DNA of 64,000 bases from Sanghuangporus weigelae. Taxonomy: Eukaryota > Basidiomycota > Agaricomycetes > Hymenochaetales > Hymenochaetaceae. Positions within the stretch are counted from its first letter, which is position 1; each line of letters opens with the position of its first letter. The stretch lies in assembly GCA_033182465.1 (NCBI GenBank), contig CP137322.1:434001-498000 (forward strand), read 5' to 3'. Positions 11,166-22,130 of this stretch are shown in pieces. The translations under genes were made by a program, and so were the position numbers. The notes beneath the pieces were generated by a model that saw only the letters and a program-made list of their open reading frames with translations, was not told where the DNA came from and did not search any database.

Positions 11166-12660
11166 GCGCACACTGCTATTCTGGGCGTCAGCGGTCGAGT
11201 ATTGTACATACTTCACCAGTGTCCAACACACTGGTGTATCAGCTTCCCGAGCAACTCCAACAGTCACAAAGGGTATATATAACTTGATTCAATTCTTCTG
11301 GGTGCTCTGCCATACCTTAGGACATGCCCGAGACTTCGTACATATCTTAGCTCACCCCATTTCACCTTCCTTTGCACATATGTCACATTCTGAGACCCCG
11401 AAGACCCGCTAATACTGTGCCATAGGCGCCACACCATATTTCATTGTCCATACTTCATCACACTACCACTGGCCGACCTCCGCCTCAGTCATCCGAGCAG
11501 ATATTGGCACTCCGAGGTCTGGACCCAGACTCCTGAAGGGACCTAGGCCTTTTCATCAGCATTTCACACTGCCAGGGACCGTTCCAACCTGTTTTGAGGT
11601 ACCCAATGGTCACGTACCTACATCCTAGACGTTCCATGAGGTGCACTCCGTTGTTCAGACCTTGCCGAAGTGGTCTCTGAGGTACGGACTTCCGATCGGA
11701 GGTCGCCAATTAGTACATCTGTTTAGTCACTCCATCCGGTTTGATTGCCAATTTGAGTACGTGGTTCGGAGGACCCTTCCTGGACAGTTTTCATGTTGTT
11801 TCACAGTTTCTTGCACTCCATCTGACCCTTATCGCGTCAGTTTCACACTTCTTGCTATGATTTCATCTTGTTTCACAGTTTCCTGTAGTCCACTTGACTT
11901 CTGTCTTGTCAGTTTCATGCTCCTTGTTGTGGTTTCATTACGTTTCACCTCACGTCTTGTCACAATTCTTCCCCAGTCCCAGATCAGTCGTTTTGTACAT
12001 ATTTTGGACCCCCATAGTCTATAAAACCCACCCAGATGTCATAGTTTTCAGATAGCAAATACCAGAGATCTGTTCAGCGCACACATCTTCTGTTCTGGAG
12101 CCTCTCAGACCGTCCTGACCGACTCTGTCATTCATAGAAAGTTGAAGTACCCACTTTGGGTATCTCACCTTCCTTGTCTAGACTAGTCCAGACGTCCCGG
12201 GAGTGACTCGGTTACACTCAGCTTGTCTTCTTTCTCCGTCGACTCATCTCCGAGGTGATCAAGTTACCGAAGTATTCACTTGGTTCACCGTAGCATGTCC
12301 GGATTGGTCTCCCTAGATGACCATTGAGTATCACATCTTGCCTACATGTATTCACTCATCCCCCCTTTTCCCCCCTTTCAGATAGTTCACCCCGACCGTT
12401 CCGGCTGGAGCCATTCCGACTAACCACAGTTCCCACAGAGTAGGCTGGAGCCTCGGTCTAGCTCAGAGGAGTCTTCTGGATCACCCTTCCTTGTTTGGTT
12501 TCCCCAATTCGTTCTCGCTCGCTCCCTATAGGATTGAACGCCCTAGCCTGCTAGGATCGCACCTACAGACCTAGTCCGATCGTCCACCCACAACATCGAT
12601 CATACAGTGCACCGATCGGGTTGGCAGTGATTGGTGCAGCACATCATATCATCAGGCGCA
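11166..12660 (+). other. About 1.5 kb segment without a counterpart, possible insertion
   Basis: Lies between repeat block C and the next TGTAGTGCGC start of block B. It contains TATATATAAC near 11273 and, at about 11790-11960, two or three loose repeats of GTTTCACAGTTTC with about 70 base spacing. Its length matches the three proven insertions, but I could not find clean ends or a target duplication. No supportable gene. Confidence 0.45.
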
Positions 12661-12960
12661 CTGTAGTGCGCCGCACTTGCCTGTACCGGTACATCGGTAC
12701 AGGCCCCTCAGTACTCTGTACAGTATACCATTGTGCGGCGACCGCTACGCCTCCACCGCTCCTTATGACTATCCAATCACCACTCCTCGAGTCGCCGCTT
12801 GACCAATAGGGCCACCGACTCCCCTCATTCAAAAGCAGGTTCAGCCTCTCTCGAACCAGACACCATTAGGCAAGCCTCCAGACAGTCAAGAAAAATGAGG
12901 TTACTTCAGGCATCAGTTCAAGCAGACTGGCGACATCTGTCAGACCACCGCCGCTCCGCG
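12661..12960 (+). repeat. Mosaic block B, copy 2
   Basis: Same orientation as 3086-3370, with the hairpin at 12679-12704 and the CAGTACTCTGTACAGTATAC string. No gene. Confidence 0.83.
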
Positions 12961-13050
12961 GTGCCGACATACCGTCACGTCTTCAGTTGCCTCTTTCCGC
13001 TGTAGTGCGCCGCACTTGCCTGTACCGGTACGTCGGTACAGGCCCCTCAG

Positions 13051-14589
13051 TGTTACGAAAATTGTGGTTATCTAATACGGCGTGGGCTAAATTTTACACA
13101 CCGAGTTGCGATGCCAAATCAAGACTATTTCGAAAGGCTACTACGGCAGAACAGTGGTGGCGACTCAAGAGTAGCAAACCACGGATCGTCTGGAGAAGAC
13201 ACGGAGGACTCTAATGGTTTGCAATTAGGACTAACTAATATGCACATTGGACATACTCCACCGCCGGAACGCAGTCTGGCGGCGATGGAAGAAAGGAATG
13301 TCGCAAGGTATACGGAACTCCTGCAACGAAGACATTATCGGCGTGGTGCAACTAGAAGATTTGTACACGAGAGCTTGGTGTGCGCCAATTGTTACTTGGC
13401 CTACCAACGAAGCTGGGTACTGGCGGAATGGCTCATGAAGAACTTCACGGAACGGTTAGTGTCAAGGGAAGCAGCCGATGTCAAGATTTGGCATAAGCCC
13501 GGACCCTCGGAACGAACAGAAGACCAACCATTACCGAACCGCGGAATGAGCGCATACGACCATGAGGTATCCATATGGCTTAGCGATAGGGATGTCTATG
13601 CATTGAAGGTCGGCGTGCGAGCTTGGATCAATCAGCATCGTCACCAGACCTTGTGCAGTCACACGGCAGTGGAAGTAGATTGGCCAGTTTACAAGCGGCC
13701 ACCTTCGGACATTGAACATCTTACGGAAGAAGCGATAGAACGCTTGATGCAGGCTTGGCGGGCGTCAGAGCCAGGGGTAATTACAGTTGACGAGTGGAAT
13801 GGCCGCGAGCACTTTGGACAGAGGCTACGGCTAACCACGGGCCCAGGACTACAACTATCGGACATCGAAGTCGCGGCGAGGCACAGAAGGAGTGTAGCGG
13901 AGTACACTCATGCGCCGAGAGAAGATCGGCAAGCTCTGCCGATCTCTAACCCTGATATCACTATCTCCCCCATGATCGAGTATTAAGCGGCAGAAGCTCG
14001 GCCCGGAAACGGAGCGCCAGAGAAGCGATAGCTTGGCAACTATCATGAGAACCCGTCTGGGAACGGAGAAGGATCGCGGGGTAGAGATAAGGAGAAATTT
14101 ACATGTGATAACGATAGCAGATCGGAGGAAGCACGGAAGAAGCTTCTCGAAGCATCGGGGTAGTAGGACTCAAACAAACCCTCCTAATATGGTAGAAGTA
14201 TTGTGATTCAACACTAGAGGAAAGTATCGGTGTTGGCACCAGAGTAGAGTACTGGTGTCAGAGAAAACATATTGTCTAGACCAATAGCGAGGCTGTAGTC
14301 GGTAGTAATAGGTAGTCGGTACTATTTAGTAAATAGGTTATTTAAGGGCCAGCTGAGCGGGGCATTGTCCCTCAGCAAAATTATTTTGTACTCTCAATCG
14401 AAAACTGTACCCTTTGATTGAAACCCTGTTCCACTACTGAGGTCAAGCTTGAGCCTATCGCTCGCTTCTAAAGTAGTACATCTATAACCTTCGTTCCGTC
14501 TCCAATCAATTATCATCAGAAGGAATAAGCAGGGACTTGTTCCGGTACGCTTAGACTGACCACCTCGTCTAAAAACACTGGTCCTAACA
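13051..14589 (+). mobile_element. LTR-type insertion, 1539 bp, with CTCAG target duplication
   Basis: Begins TGTTA and ends TAACA. It is flanked on both sides by CTCAG, and the uninterrupted target (CCCCTCAGTACTCTG) exists at 12700 onward. A 3' part of the same family recurs at 21617-22130, ending at the same TAACA. The element is too small to encode a polymerase. It carries one open frame (13111-13986). It could be a long solo LTR or a non-autonomous element. Confidence 0.85.
13111..13986 (+). CDS. Unrecognised 291-residue frame inside the LTR-type element
   Basis: ATG at 13111 starts 60 bases after the element's TGTTA end; the single frame stops at 13986. The product is rich in charged residues and Trp, with no signal peptide or membrane segment. 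A CANCYLAYQ segment near residue 90 holds two cysteines, but there is no complete zinc knuckle or protease motif. It could be a degraded gag-like or captured host sequence. An uninterrupted frame of this length in otherwise frame-poor DNA argues for coding use at some time, but I do not recognise a family. Confidence 0.45.
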   Translation: MPNQDYFERLLRQNSGGDSRVANHGSSGEDTEDSNGLQLGLTNMHIGHTPPPERSLAAMEERNVARYTELLQRRHYRRGATRRFVHESLVCANCYLAYQRSWVLAEWLMKNFTERLVSREAADVKIWHKPGPSERTEDQPLPNRGMSAYDHEVSIWLSDRDVYALKVGVRAWINQHRHQTLCSHTAVEVDWPVYKRPPSDIEHLTEEAIERLMQAWRASEPGVITVDEWNGREHFGQRLRLTTGPGLQLSDIEVAARHRRSVAEYTHAPREDRQALPISNPDITISPMIEY

Positions 14590-15454
14590 CTCAGTACTCT
14601 GTACAGTATACCATCGTGCGCCGATCGATACACCTCCGCCGCTCCTTAAGACCCTCCAAACCGCCGCTCTTTGATTCGCGGCTCAACCAATACGTCCGCC
14701 GCCCCCCGTCCTTCGAAGACTTCCCAAACCGAGTACGCTTGGCCAGCCGCACTTTCTGATACATGGGCGCCTGGAACGTTGCAGCGGATGTATCGGCTAC
14801 GGCGGCGGAAGGATATCGAACCGTATAGCCGATGGAATATTCGTCGGCTCCTGTTTATTGGCTTATCCGACGTCGGGTAGTGGTTTTACAAGGTCCCAGG
14901 TACCACGTTTCATGTTCATACTATGCTGCTTCGTGCGCCGAGTCCGATTGTCGGACGCGGCGGCCACTCGCGTATTCCCCTTTTAGTATTATTGCCTCCC
15001 CTGACGTTTCATATTCGTGTGGTGCGACCACTTAGCGATCCGAGCGCGCCCGATGATGATGCGCCGCGCCAATCACCGCCAGCCCGATCAGCGCGCGCCC
15101 GTGTCTTGGCAGCTTCGCGGCGCGCCCCGATCTTCGGGTCCGCACCGATTGTGCGCCTGTGACGCGCCGTCACTGTCGCCGCCTCTGTGACGCTCTTCCC
15201 CAGCATTCCCCAGTATATATAGACCTCATGTATGTAGTGTTCAAAAGCAGTAGTTCAGAATAGATCTCAGTGCACTCCTCTCGTCTCTATTAGCCCTTTT
15301 GCTCTCTATCGCCTCCGCCGAAGATCGTGTGCCGACACAAGACGCCGCCCCCGTTTAAGGGAATAACAGGGGCACGTGCTCACTCGCCACTGCGCAAGTG
15401 ATCGGCAGAGCTATCCCCCGTCCTGGGAAACGGCAGCGCCATCGCCCTCTTGAC

Positions 15455-15589
15455 AATCGGCGATACCGTCGCTCTCCTGGTAATCGGCGACGCCGTCGCT
15501 CTCCTGGTAACCGGCGACACCGTCGCTCTCCTGGTAATCGGCGACACCGTCGCTCTCCTGGCAATCGGCGGTACCGTCGCTCTACCAGT
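15455..15589 (+). repeat. 27 bp minisatellite, second copy
   Basis: The same five-unit array as 8701-8835, with single-base differences, in the second W copy. Unit number is unchanged between the copies. Confidence 0.9.
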
Positions 15590-15936
15590 AATCGCCGCCG
15601 CTCGCAGGACTCGACAGCGCCGTCGCTCTACTGCTTATTCGCGACGCCGACATCTTGACTCGTCGGCGGCTCTGTCTCGTACATTATCGGCCGCGCCCCC
15701 TCTATACGCAGACCATACCATAGCCCTTACGATTGAGCTCTCCCCACGACTGAGCGCACATCCCGATCGGCAGCAGTGCTTCCGGGTCGAATTGTCCGCC
15801 GCGGCACCGAGCTGTCCAGGAGGGTTAGCCACGAGTTGGATCCCTTCTTACCTCTCCGATCTTTGACACCGCCGACGCCTCTCTGTGGTCGAACGCCGTC
15901 GCCTTCGCCGCTGCTTAAGAGGGTCTGATAGTCTAC

Positions 15937-16234
15937 ACCGCATGCCCAGTGTCGCCACTCCGCGTCTCTAGGCAGCCTCCCCAAACCGTCTTGGCATCAT
16001 AGACGAGGTACCCAGATCCTCCAGACTTTCCAAACCGAATGTGCTTGGCCAGCTGTGTCTTCCGATATGTGGGCGCTTGGGACATTGCGGCGAATGTAAT
16101 CACTACAGCGGCGGAAGTATATCGAACTGTACAGCCAATCGAATGTTCGTCAGCTCTCGTCGATTGGTTTATCCGACGTCGGCTGGAGGTTTTATAAGGT
16201 CCAAGGTACCACGTTTCATGTTCATACTATGCCA
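15937..16234 (+). repeat. Mosaic block W, partial diverged copy
   Basis: Matches 5385-5523 plus 6958-7130 and contains the empty site (GGGCGCTTGGGAC near 16068) that shows the target of the insertion at 5524. It leads straight into block F. Confidence 0.75.
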
Positions 16235-17370
16235 CTTTGCGCTGTAGCGCACTGGCCCCTCCTGTGCCAGTACACTCATACTATGGCTCCCCCTATACTG
16301 CAGATACCATATCTCAGCGCCGCCAACACCTCAGAGTGTGAGGGCATACTCCTACTGCACTCGAGACACCATTTGAGCACGTTTCCACTGATTCCAGTAC
16401 ACGTACTGTACTGTGGAGCCCTCCTATGGCCCAGATCGATCCGCCGATGGCTCTCCGACACTCAGAAAGGTCCGCCGACAGCTCCTACCCAGCACCAGGC
16501 ACTATAGGACAGACCCTCCAATGATTACATGCCGCCGATCTTACAATTTACTATACGTACAGCCTTGCGGCGACTCTGGACGCCTCCGAGTCGGCCCCCC
16601 TTGGCGCCGATCAATGCGGCGGACACTCAGACATCCTCAGGTACCCTCGCCGACGCCTCCTACAGCTTACCAAGCAGTCCCCCATTGTCTAGGGAGCTAT
16701 ATATTGTCATATGTGCTTACATGCCTCATTACGATGTATCTGCCACCAGTCCGGCAGTCCCCCACAGCACTGCCGCTCCGGCCACTCATATTAGTCACTA
16801 GGGATCGCCCACACTCTGTATTGAGTGCCGCCGATGCATCGGACACCTCAGGGACACCGGCTGATGTGCCCTTTTGTCTCATATACGCGATATCAGCCTC
16901 CAATCATCGGTTCCGATGTTTCCTGACTTCCCCCCAACGCGGCGGCCCCCATTAGACCATGTATGGAAGGTAGGCATGTGGTACATCGGCGTGCCAAGCC
17001 ACCGACTCGCGCTGCCAAGCCCAACTCCGCCGGCGCCCGTGTTATTGCAGATACTCAATATTTCATGTGATTGGATGCCCCCCTCACGTTGCCGCTCTCA
17101 GATTTCACCTGGGCGCTCCGGCAGCGGCCCTTGGCGACCCAGATGACTCAGGAGATGTTGTCAGACAGTAGGATGTGTCGGCGACAGCAGTAGAGTATAT
17201 ATAGAGCTTATACTAGCTTGTAGACGAAAGGATTCCAAGCCTAGCAAGGATTCCAAGAGCATGTACCAGACCGAGCGCCAGAGTTCAAGATATCCCTCAC
17301 TCTGAGTCTCCCCTCATGTACTGAGCCTCCCCCTTGACTATATACTATCCTTGACATCTCCTCTTGTTCG
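16235..17370 (+). repeat. Mosaic block F, direct copy 3
   Basis: The inverse of 3958-5345. It begins TGTAGCGCACTGGCCCC and has TATATATAGAGC near 17190. Its frames are artefacts of the repeat. Confidence 0.82.
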
Positions 17371-17789
17371 AATCCACATTCTACTTGCCTTCGCCGCCTC
17401 CGGTACGCCTCTGCCGCTCTGACGTTCAGTGAGTGAGTAGGGCTTGGGATTTAACCCTGAGCCTCCTCCCCACACTTTATACCTGTCCGGCGCCCCTCTA
17501 TTTGACGTCGGCGACCCTTCGGCGACCCAGGCTTCTCATCAGACTCCCCTTCGGCGTCCTTTCCAGCCTTTCACTCCAGTTTATCCCATATATTGATCTT
17601 ATACGGTCTTTTCCTCTCATCTATCGCATTTACGCTACTTCAGCGGATTCCTGCGGCCTCCCCCTCAGTCCGGCACCCCTCTATTCGACATCGGCGGCCA
17701 TCCGACGACCCAGGCATCCTATCAGACGACCCAGCGGCGCCTTCTCCAGCCACTCACTTCATTTTATCCTTTATATTCATCTTATACGC
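17371..17789 (+). repeat. Mosaic block D, direct copy 3, cut at 17790
   Basis: The inverse of 3661-3957. It ends at CTTATACGC, where the insertion at 17790-19291 begins. Block C resumes at 19292. Confidence 0.82.
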
Positions 17790-19291
17790 TGAAACTCCTG
17801 TGGGCGTTCTGAAACTGGACAGGGAATATAAAGTTCGAGGGGCTGCCCTAGAATACCTTTGAATAGTCAGCAGAGAGATACACCTAGACCAAAGGCAAGT
17901 GGACATGAAGGGATACTGGAATATACGAGAGAAGGGTAGTATGAGGGCTGAGGAAACGCGTGGGAAGCGCTCGAGGAAGGATTCCGAGGATGGGCTTCTC
18001 CCGAGATTGATGGTGGCGGTGCGAAGGCTAAATCGACTCTCCGGCTCAACTGCGAGCTCTGGACTAAAGCCAACTAACACGAGGAACAAGAACTGATCTA
18101 ACTAAAGCTACGCTAGTCGAACCACCAACTCGAACGTGACTAATCGACCGTGCTAACACACTGGGAAGCGACGGCAGCCGATCTCACTCGGAGTCTAAAG
18201 TGTCGGAACGCGGCGTAACGATTCGAACGCGGTACGATGGACGGGGACAGTAACTGGGTGACCCAAACGTGATACAAGAGACGGAGGGACTTTACGGTGA
18301 TGGAAAGGGGTAATATGGTGCCATTTTCCGACAACAGTGGAGAGGGGAAGGTGTTACGAGACCGAAAGCACGTGGCACGCTAAGTAACTGGGTTACGAGC
18401 AAAACCAGCAAAACCAATCGGAACACGCAATGCGGTTTCGATCCGGGTGACAGAGACAGGAGGAGTCCTTTATACGAACCAGGCGAACTATACGAACGTA
18501 CGAACGGCTCTGCTGCGAAGAGATGTCACCGATCGACTGTACAGAACACGAAATATCGTATATTAGGCTTTAGAGACGAGAGAGTTTTCTACGAACAAGA
18601 AGAACTCGAGGCTGGGGGACTTGAGACGATCTAAGAGCTCCTTAGCTCCCACTAAGCTGTCCCCCCCACTACGAGAGTCGTGCTAAATTTATACTAAACG
18701 TCCAAACTGAGCCTCCCATCGGTCAGAAAACATAAGTCATAAGAAAAAGGGGAATGCATATCACTTATCTACAAAGGAATGGGGCGCATATGAATGGTTA
18801 AGGGACACATAAAACAGAAAGAAACAATACCAAGCATGGTCGGAACGAGAGCATAAAGAAATAAAAGGGACGCATATAGAAAGTGAGATCATAGGCAAAG
18901 CTTTCGGAACCAGGTGTCTTTGAGCGGAACGAGTCGGAACTAGGGGAAAAGACTTGGAAAGACTTCGGCTAGCCTTACAGGGCAAATCTGCGACGTTTTG
19001 AATGGGAGAGGGACTGTGGACGACGCTGCAGGGTCAAATCTCTTTGTCAGGAGTACAGATCCGGGATCCGGAGACTTGTGATTGACGCGTGTAGGATCGT
19101 CGCGTGATTCTTCCGTCATGTCTGATATGATGGCCGATCATGGAACGGTGCACGTGCCATTTGAACTATGGCGTTCTTGCTAAGTCCACTCGCTCCAGCG
19201 AAACCAGTCGGAACCGGGCGAAACCAGTCGGAACACCGCGGAACTGGTCGTAACGACTTCGTACGCTCCCAAGCTTTAGTCTTACTCTTCA
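17790..19291 (+). mobile_element. LTR-type insertion, 1502 bp, with ACGC target duplication
   Basis: Begins TGAA and ends TTCA. ACGC lies at 17786-17789 and again at 19292-19295. The empty arrangement exists in the left arm near 3650 and at about 10890-10910. It contains repeated CGGAAC and GAAACCAGTCGGAAC strings near its right end. No credible open frame. Confidence 0.8.
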
Positions 19292-19610
19292 ACGCTTCAT
19301 ACCTTCCTGTGGCCGAGTTTATACCACGTCGGCAGCCTCTTGTGATCCCCCCTTTTGAGCGGCGGCCCTGTTATCCTATTCCCTTTATCCAGCGGCATCC
19401 CTAGACCCATCCATTACGTCTCCGACGGTTCCTGGCACCTGCCGGGTAGTAGGTCTTTGAGAGTCTGATAGCGTCGGCATCCCATTTTTGGAGGTTCCTT
19501 CATACATTCAGCACCCTTAGTAGGACGGACATCTGTAGCACCTTCAGATATGACACCGCCGACCGACACCGGTACAGGCAAGTGCGGCACACTACAGCAT
19601 GGAGCAACGA
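19292..19610 (+). repeat. Mosaic block C, direct copy 3
   Basis: The inverse of 3371-3660, directly continuing the D copy that was split at 17790. It ends with an inverted, partial GGTACAGGCAAGTGCGGC string, the hairpin half of block B. Confidence 0.8.
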
Positions 19611-19652
19611 TAGCGAGTGTTTCCACAGGCTAGAGGGTAGGTCTTTCTATTA

Positions 19653-20107
19653 TGTTAGGCAGCAAGACTGACAAACGCTGATCTCGAGGCGGCCAACACA
19701 ACAACAAACAACAGGCTAAACACGAGTTGCCGAGCTAGATGCAAGCTATGTCAAAGTGAAGGTAAGTAGAATTCAGCAAGCTAATAATACAAAAGTAGGT
19801 ACCTATGTCGAAGTGAAGGTAAGTAGAATAGAAAGACAAGGAAACGAAAGAGTCAATCTAGCTACTTATATACACTTTGAATGTGTGAAAGGTCTACTCT
19901 AATAAGGAGTCACATGACAAAGGAGTGGAGTGATTAGTAAGCATCTTAGTCAGAAGGAATGGATTTAGTCGCAGTGAATGAGTAAAGATGAATAAGCCAT
20001 GACAGAGCAAACGGGATTGGTAAAAACAGATGAGTAATGTAAAAGAAGAATAAAATGAATGATGACATAAGAAAAGAAAAGGAAAATGTTTGAGTCCTAA
20101 CACCCGG
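19653..20107 (+). mobile_element. LTR-like sequence, about 450 bp
   Basis: TGTTAGG at 19653 and CCTAACA at 20096-20102 are 7 bp inverted ends of LTR type. The next five bases (CCCGG) are followed at 20108 by TGTTAGGG, another LTR-like start, so two ends face each other. Flanking bases do not form an obvious target duplication. This is probably an LTR or its remnant. Confidence 0.5.
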
Positions 20108-20825
20108 TGTTAGGGAGTAGGCCCGGGATTACACCGGTTTGATCCTTTTGCCTAAGCAGTGGTATGTTGTGCAGAGGTGATCTTATCTACCCACGTCTGG
20201 TTGTACCACGCGGTCCCTTACTAGCCTTCCTAGTCGTGGTCCGAGTTATGGATGCTTTCAGATATGAGGTGATAGTAAAGCAGATTGGGATTTCTAAGAG
20301 GCGTGATAGTACAAAGCACATAGTAATAGCTTGCTATAGGGCAAGCTTTACACCAGTGTGTTAAGAGGATCGAAAGATGGGGAAATGAGGCCTAATCCTA
20401 CAGCTATTTATGCTCCCAGGTATTCTATTTTCCATCCTATTTCTTACTCATCCTGTCTCCACTTTACTCCACTTTTCTCTACCATTACATCTGTTCCTTT
20501 GTCATCCTGCTGCGCTTCGCTCCACTTTGCTCCAATCTTTGTAAGGTCATCTCCACTATGACAGAATTCTGTGGAGTTGCTGACTGAGACAATAGAGGTG
20601 GTGCTTCGATATGGAATGCTCCACTATCAGTACTCCATCACGATGTCATTGCCATCATTGAGTGGCATCTTTGCTCTTGGAGCGATGTAGGCTGCTCGGT
20701 ATGTGATTCTTCGGAATTCATCTCGAGGTCCATTGAGTGTAAGCATAACTCACACGTCGGTGTTAAGGTGTCGGGTCGGTGTAGAGTATGGTCCAAGGCA
20801 TATCATGAACTGCATAAGCTCTGCT
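20108..20825 (+). other. Repeat-region sequence without recognised content
   Basis: Begins TGTTAGGG, the possible start of a further LTR-like unit. I find no matching end, no block similarity and no supportable gene before block A resumes at 20826. Confidence 0.4.
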
Positions 20826-21616
20826 GGCGGGTTCTGCTAGGTTCTGGTAACTAGCCATGCTTTGCCTTCATATCATATGTCTTGAATGTAATGCCATATC
20901 CTTCGTTGTATAAGGAGTTGTAACTGCTTGGTCTCCAGGTTCGCATCTCTCGGTAAATAAAGGTTTGCCTATATCGTAGATGCTGGACATGGTGTGTGCA
21001 ACTCTGGTCTATACCATCTAATTATTCTCCAGATTATTGGGTTTGCAATTCGAGAGGTTCGAGTTGTGATTGTGAGTTCCTCTCGTTTCTTGGGTACTAC
21101 TGGGTTTGGTGGATTGGAATGCATTGTATCTTGAAGGTGTTGCTCGGTTTCGATGTGATAGTCACGTGTACCAACTGTTGACATGCATACTAAATAGTAT
21201 ACTTCATAAAGGACCATGTAAACTCGTGCACAGACTTGACAGTGCTGAAATGCCAGTGAGGTCTCCATAAACCTTATTAGCCTTTAGCCTTTTAGCGTTT
21301 AGGCTTTAGTAGTTGTGCTTCTGGACTTCTAAGAAGTTTGATCGCTTCTTTGATCGAGGTCGCCCTGGTTGCTTAGTCGGTGGCGTTAGAGTGGTAGTCC
21401 GCAGTAATAGACGGTCGGCGGTGTTAGCTGTTAGCAGGATTACGTATCCGCTTCGGTGCTTCTAGCACTTGTGTGGTAACGGGTTACTGTTGTCTAGGCC
21501 GCTCGATCGCTTGGGCCTGTGATAGCTGGCTTGGTTACTGGTTGCATTTAGAAAGCTGATTGTGTAGATCTGTTGATCGCGTTGATCCTGATGCGAGATT
21601 TTGAGCGGATCCTTTC
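20826..21616 (+). repeat. Mosaic block A, direct copy
   Basis: The inverse of 2279-3085. It is cut at 21616, just after GGATCCTTTCA, where a truncated LTR-type element begins. Confidence 0.85.
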
Positions 21617-22130
21617 ACCCGGCCTGGAAATGGAGAAGGATCATGGGGTAGAGATAATGCGGGATTAATATGTGATAAGGTTGCAGATCAGAGGAAGCAC
21701 AGAAGAAGCTTCTCGAAGCATTGGGGTGGTAGGACTCAAACAAGCCTTCCTATTATAGTAGCAATATGGTGTGCTAACACCAGAGGAGAATGTTGGTGTT
21801 GGATGAAACATATTGTCTTAACCAATAGCAAGGCTGTAGTCAGTAGTTATAGTGTAGTTAAGTAAGCTAGACAGAAGTCTATTTAGAGCGCCAGCTGAGC
21901 GGGGCATTGTCCCTCAGCAAAATTATTTTGTATCTTCAATCAAAACTGTACCCCTTTGGTTGAAACCTCTACTCTACTGTTAAGTTAAGCTCGAGCCTAT
22001 AGCTTGCTTCTTGATAGTACATCTCTAACCTTCACTCCAATCTCCAATTACTATTGTCAGAAGGAGGAAGTAGGGACTTGTTCTGGTACGATCAGACTGA
22101 CCACCTCGTCTGAAAATACTGGTCCTAACA
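21617..22130 (+). mobile_element. 5'-truncated copy of the 13051-14589 element
   Basis: Aligns with 14049-14589 over its whole length, including AAGCTTCTCGAAGCAT and GCCAGCTGAGCGGGGCATTG, and ends at the same GGTCCTAACA. The 5' two thirds, with the open frame, are missing. Confidence 0.82.

Larger units (their letters stand above)
13001..15936 (+). repeat. Mosaic block W, full copy 2, split by an insertion
   Basis: 13001-13050 and 14585-15936 together form a W block nearly identical to 7793-9172. The element at 13051-14589 splits it after the CTCAG of GGCCCCTCAG. The hairpin is at 13018-13043 and the minisatellite at 15455-15589. Confidence 0.85.

Noticed and set aside
12644-12832. Pair of opposite frames in block B
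   Set aside because: Repeated in each B copy with different stops; no coding signal.
17754-18089. 111-residue frame with hydrophobic stretches in the 17790 element
   Set aside because: It crosses the insertion boundary and has no recognisable motif; likely chance.
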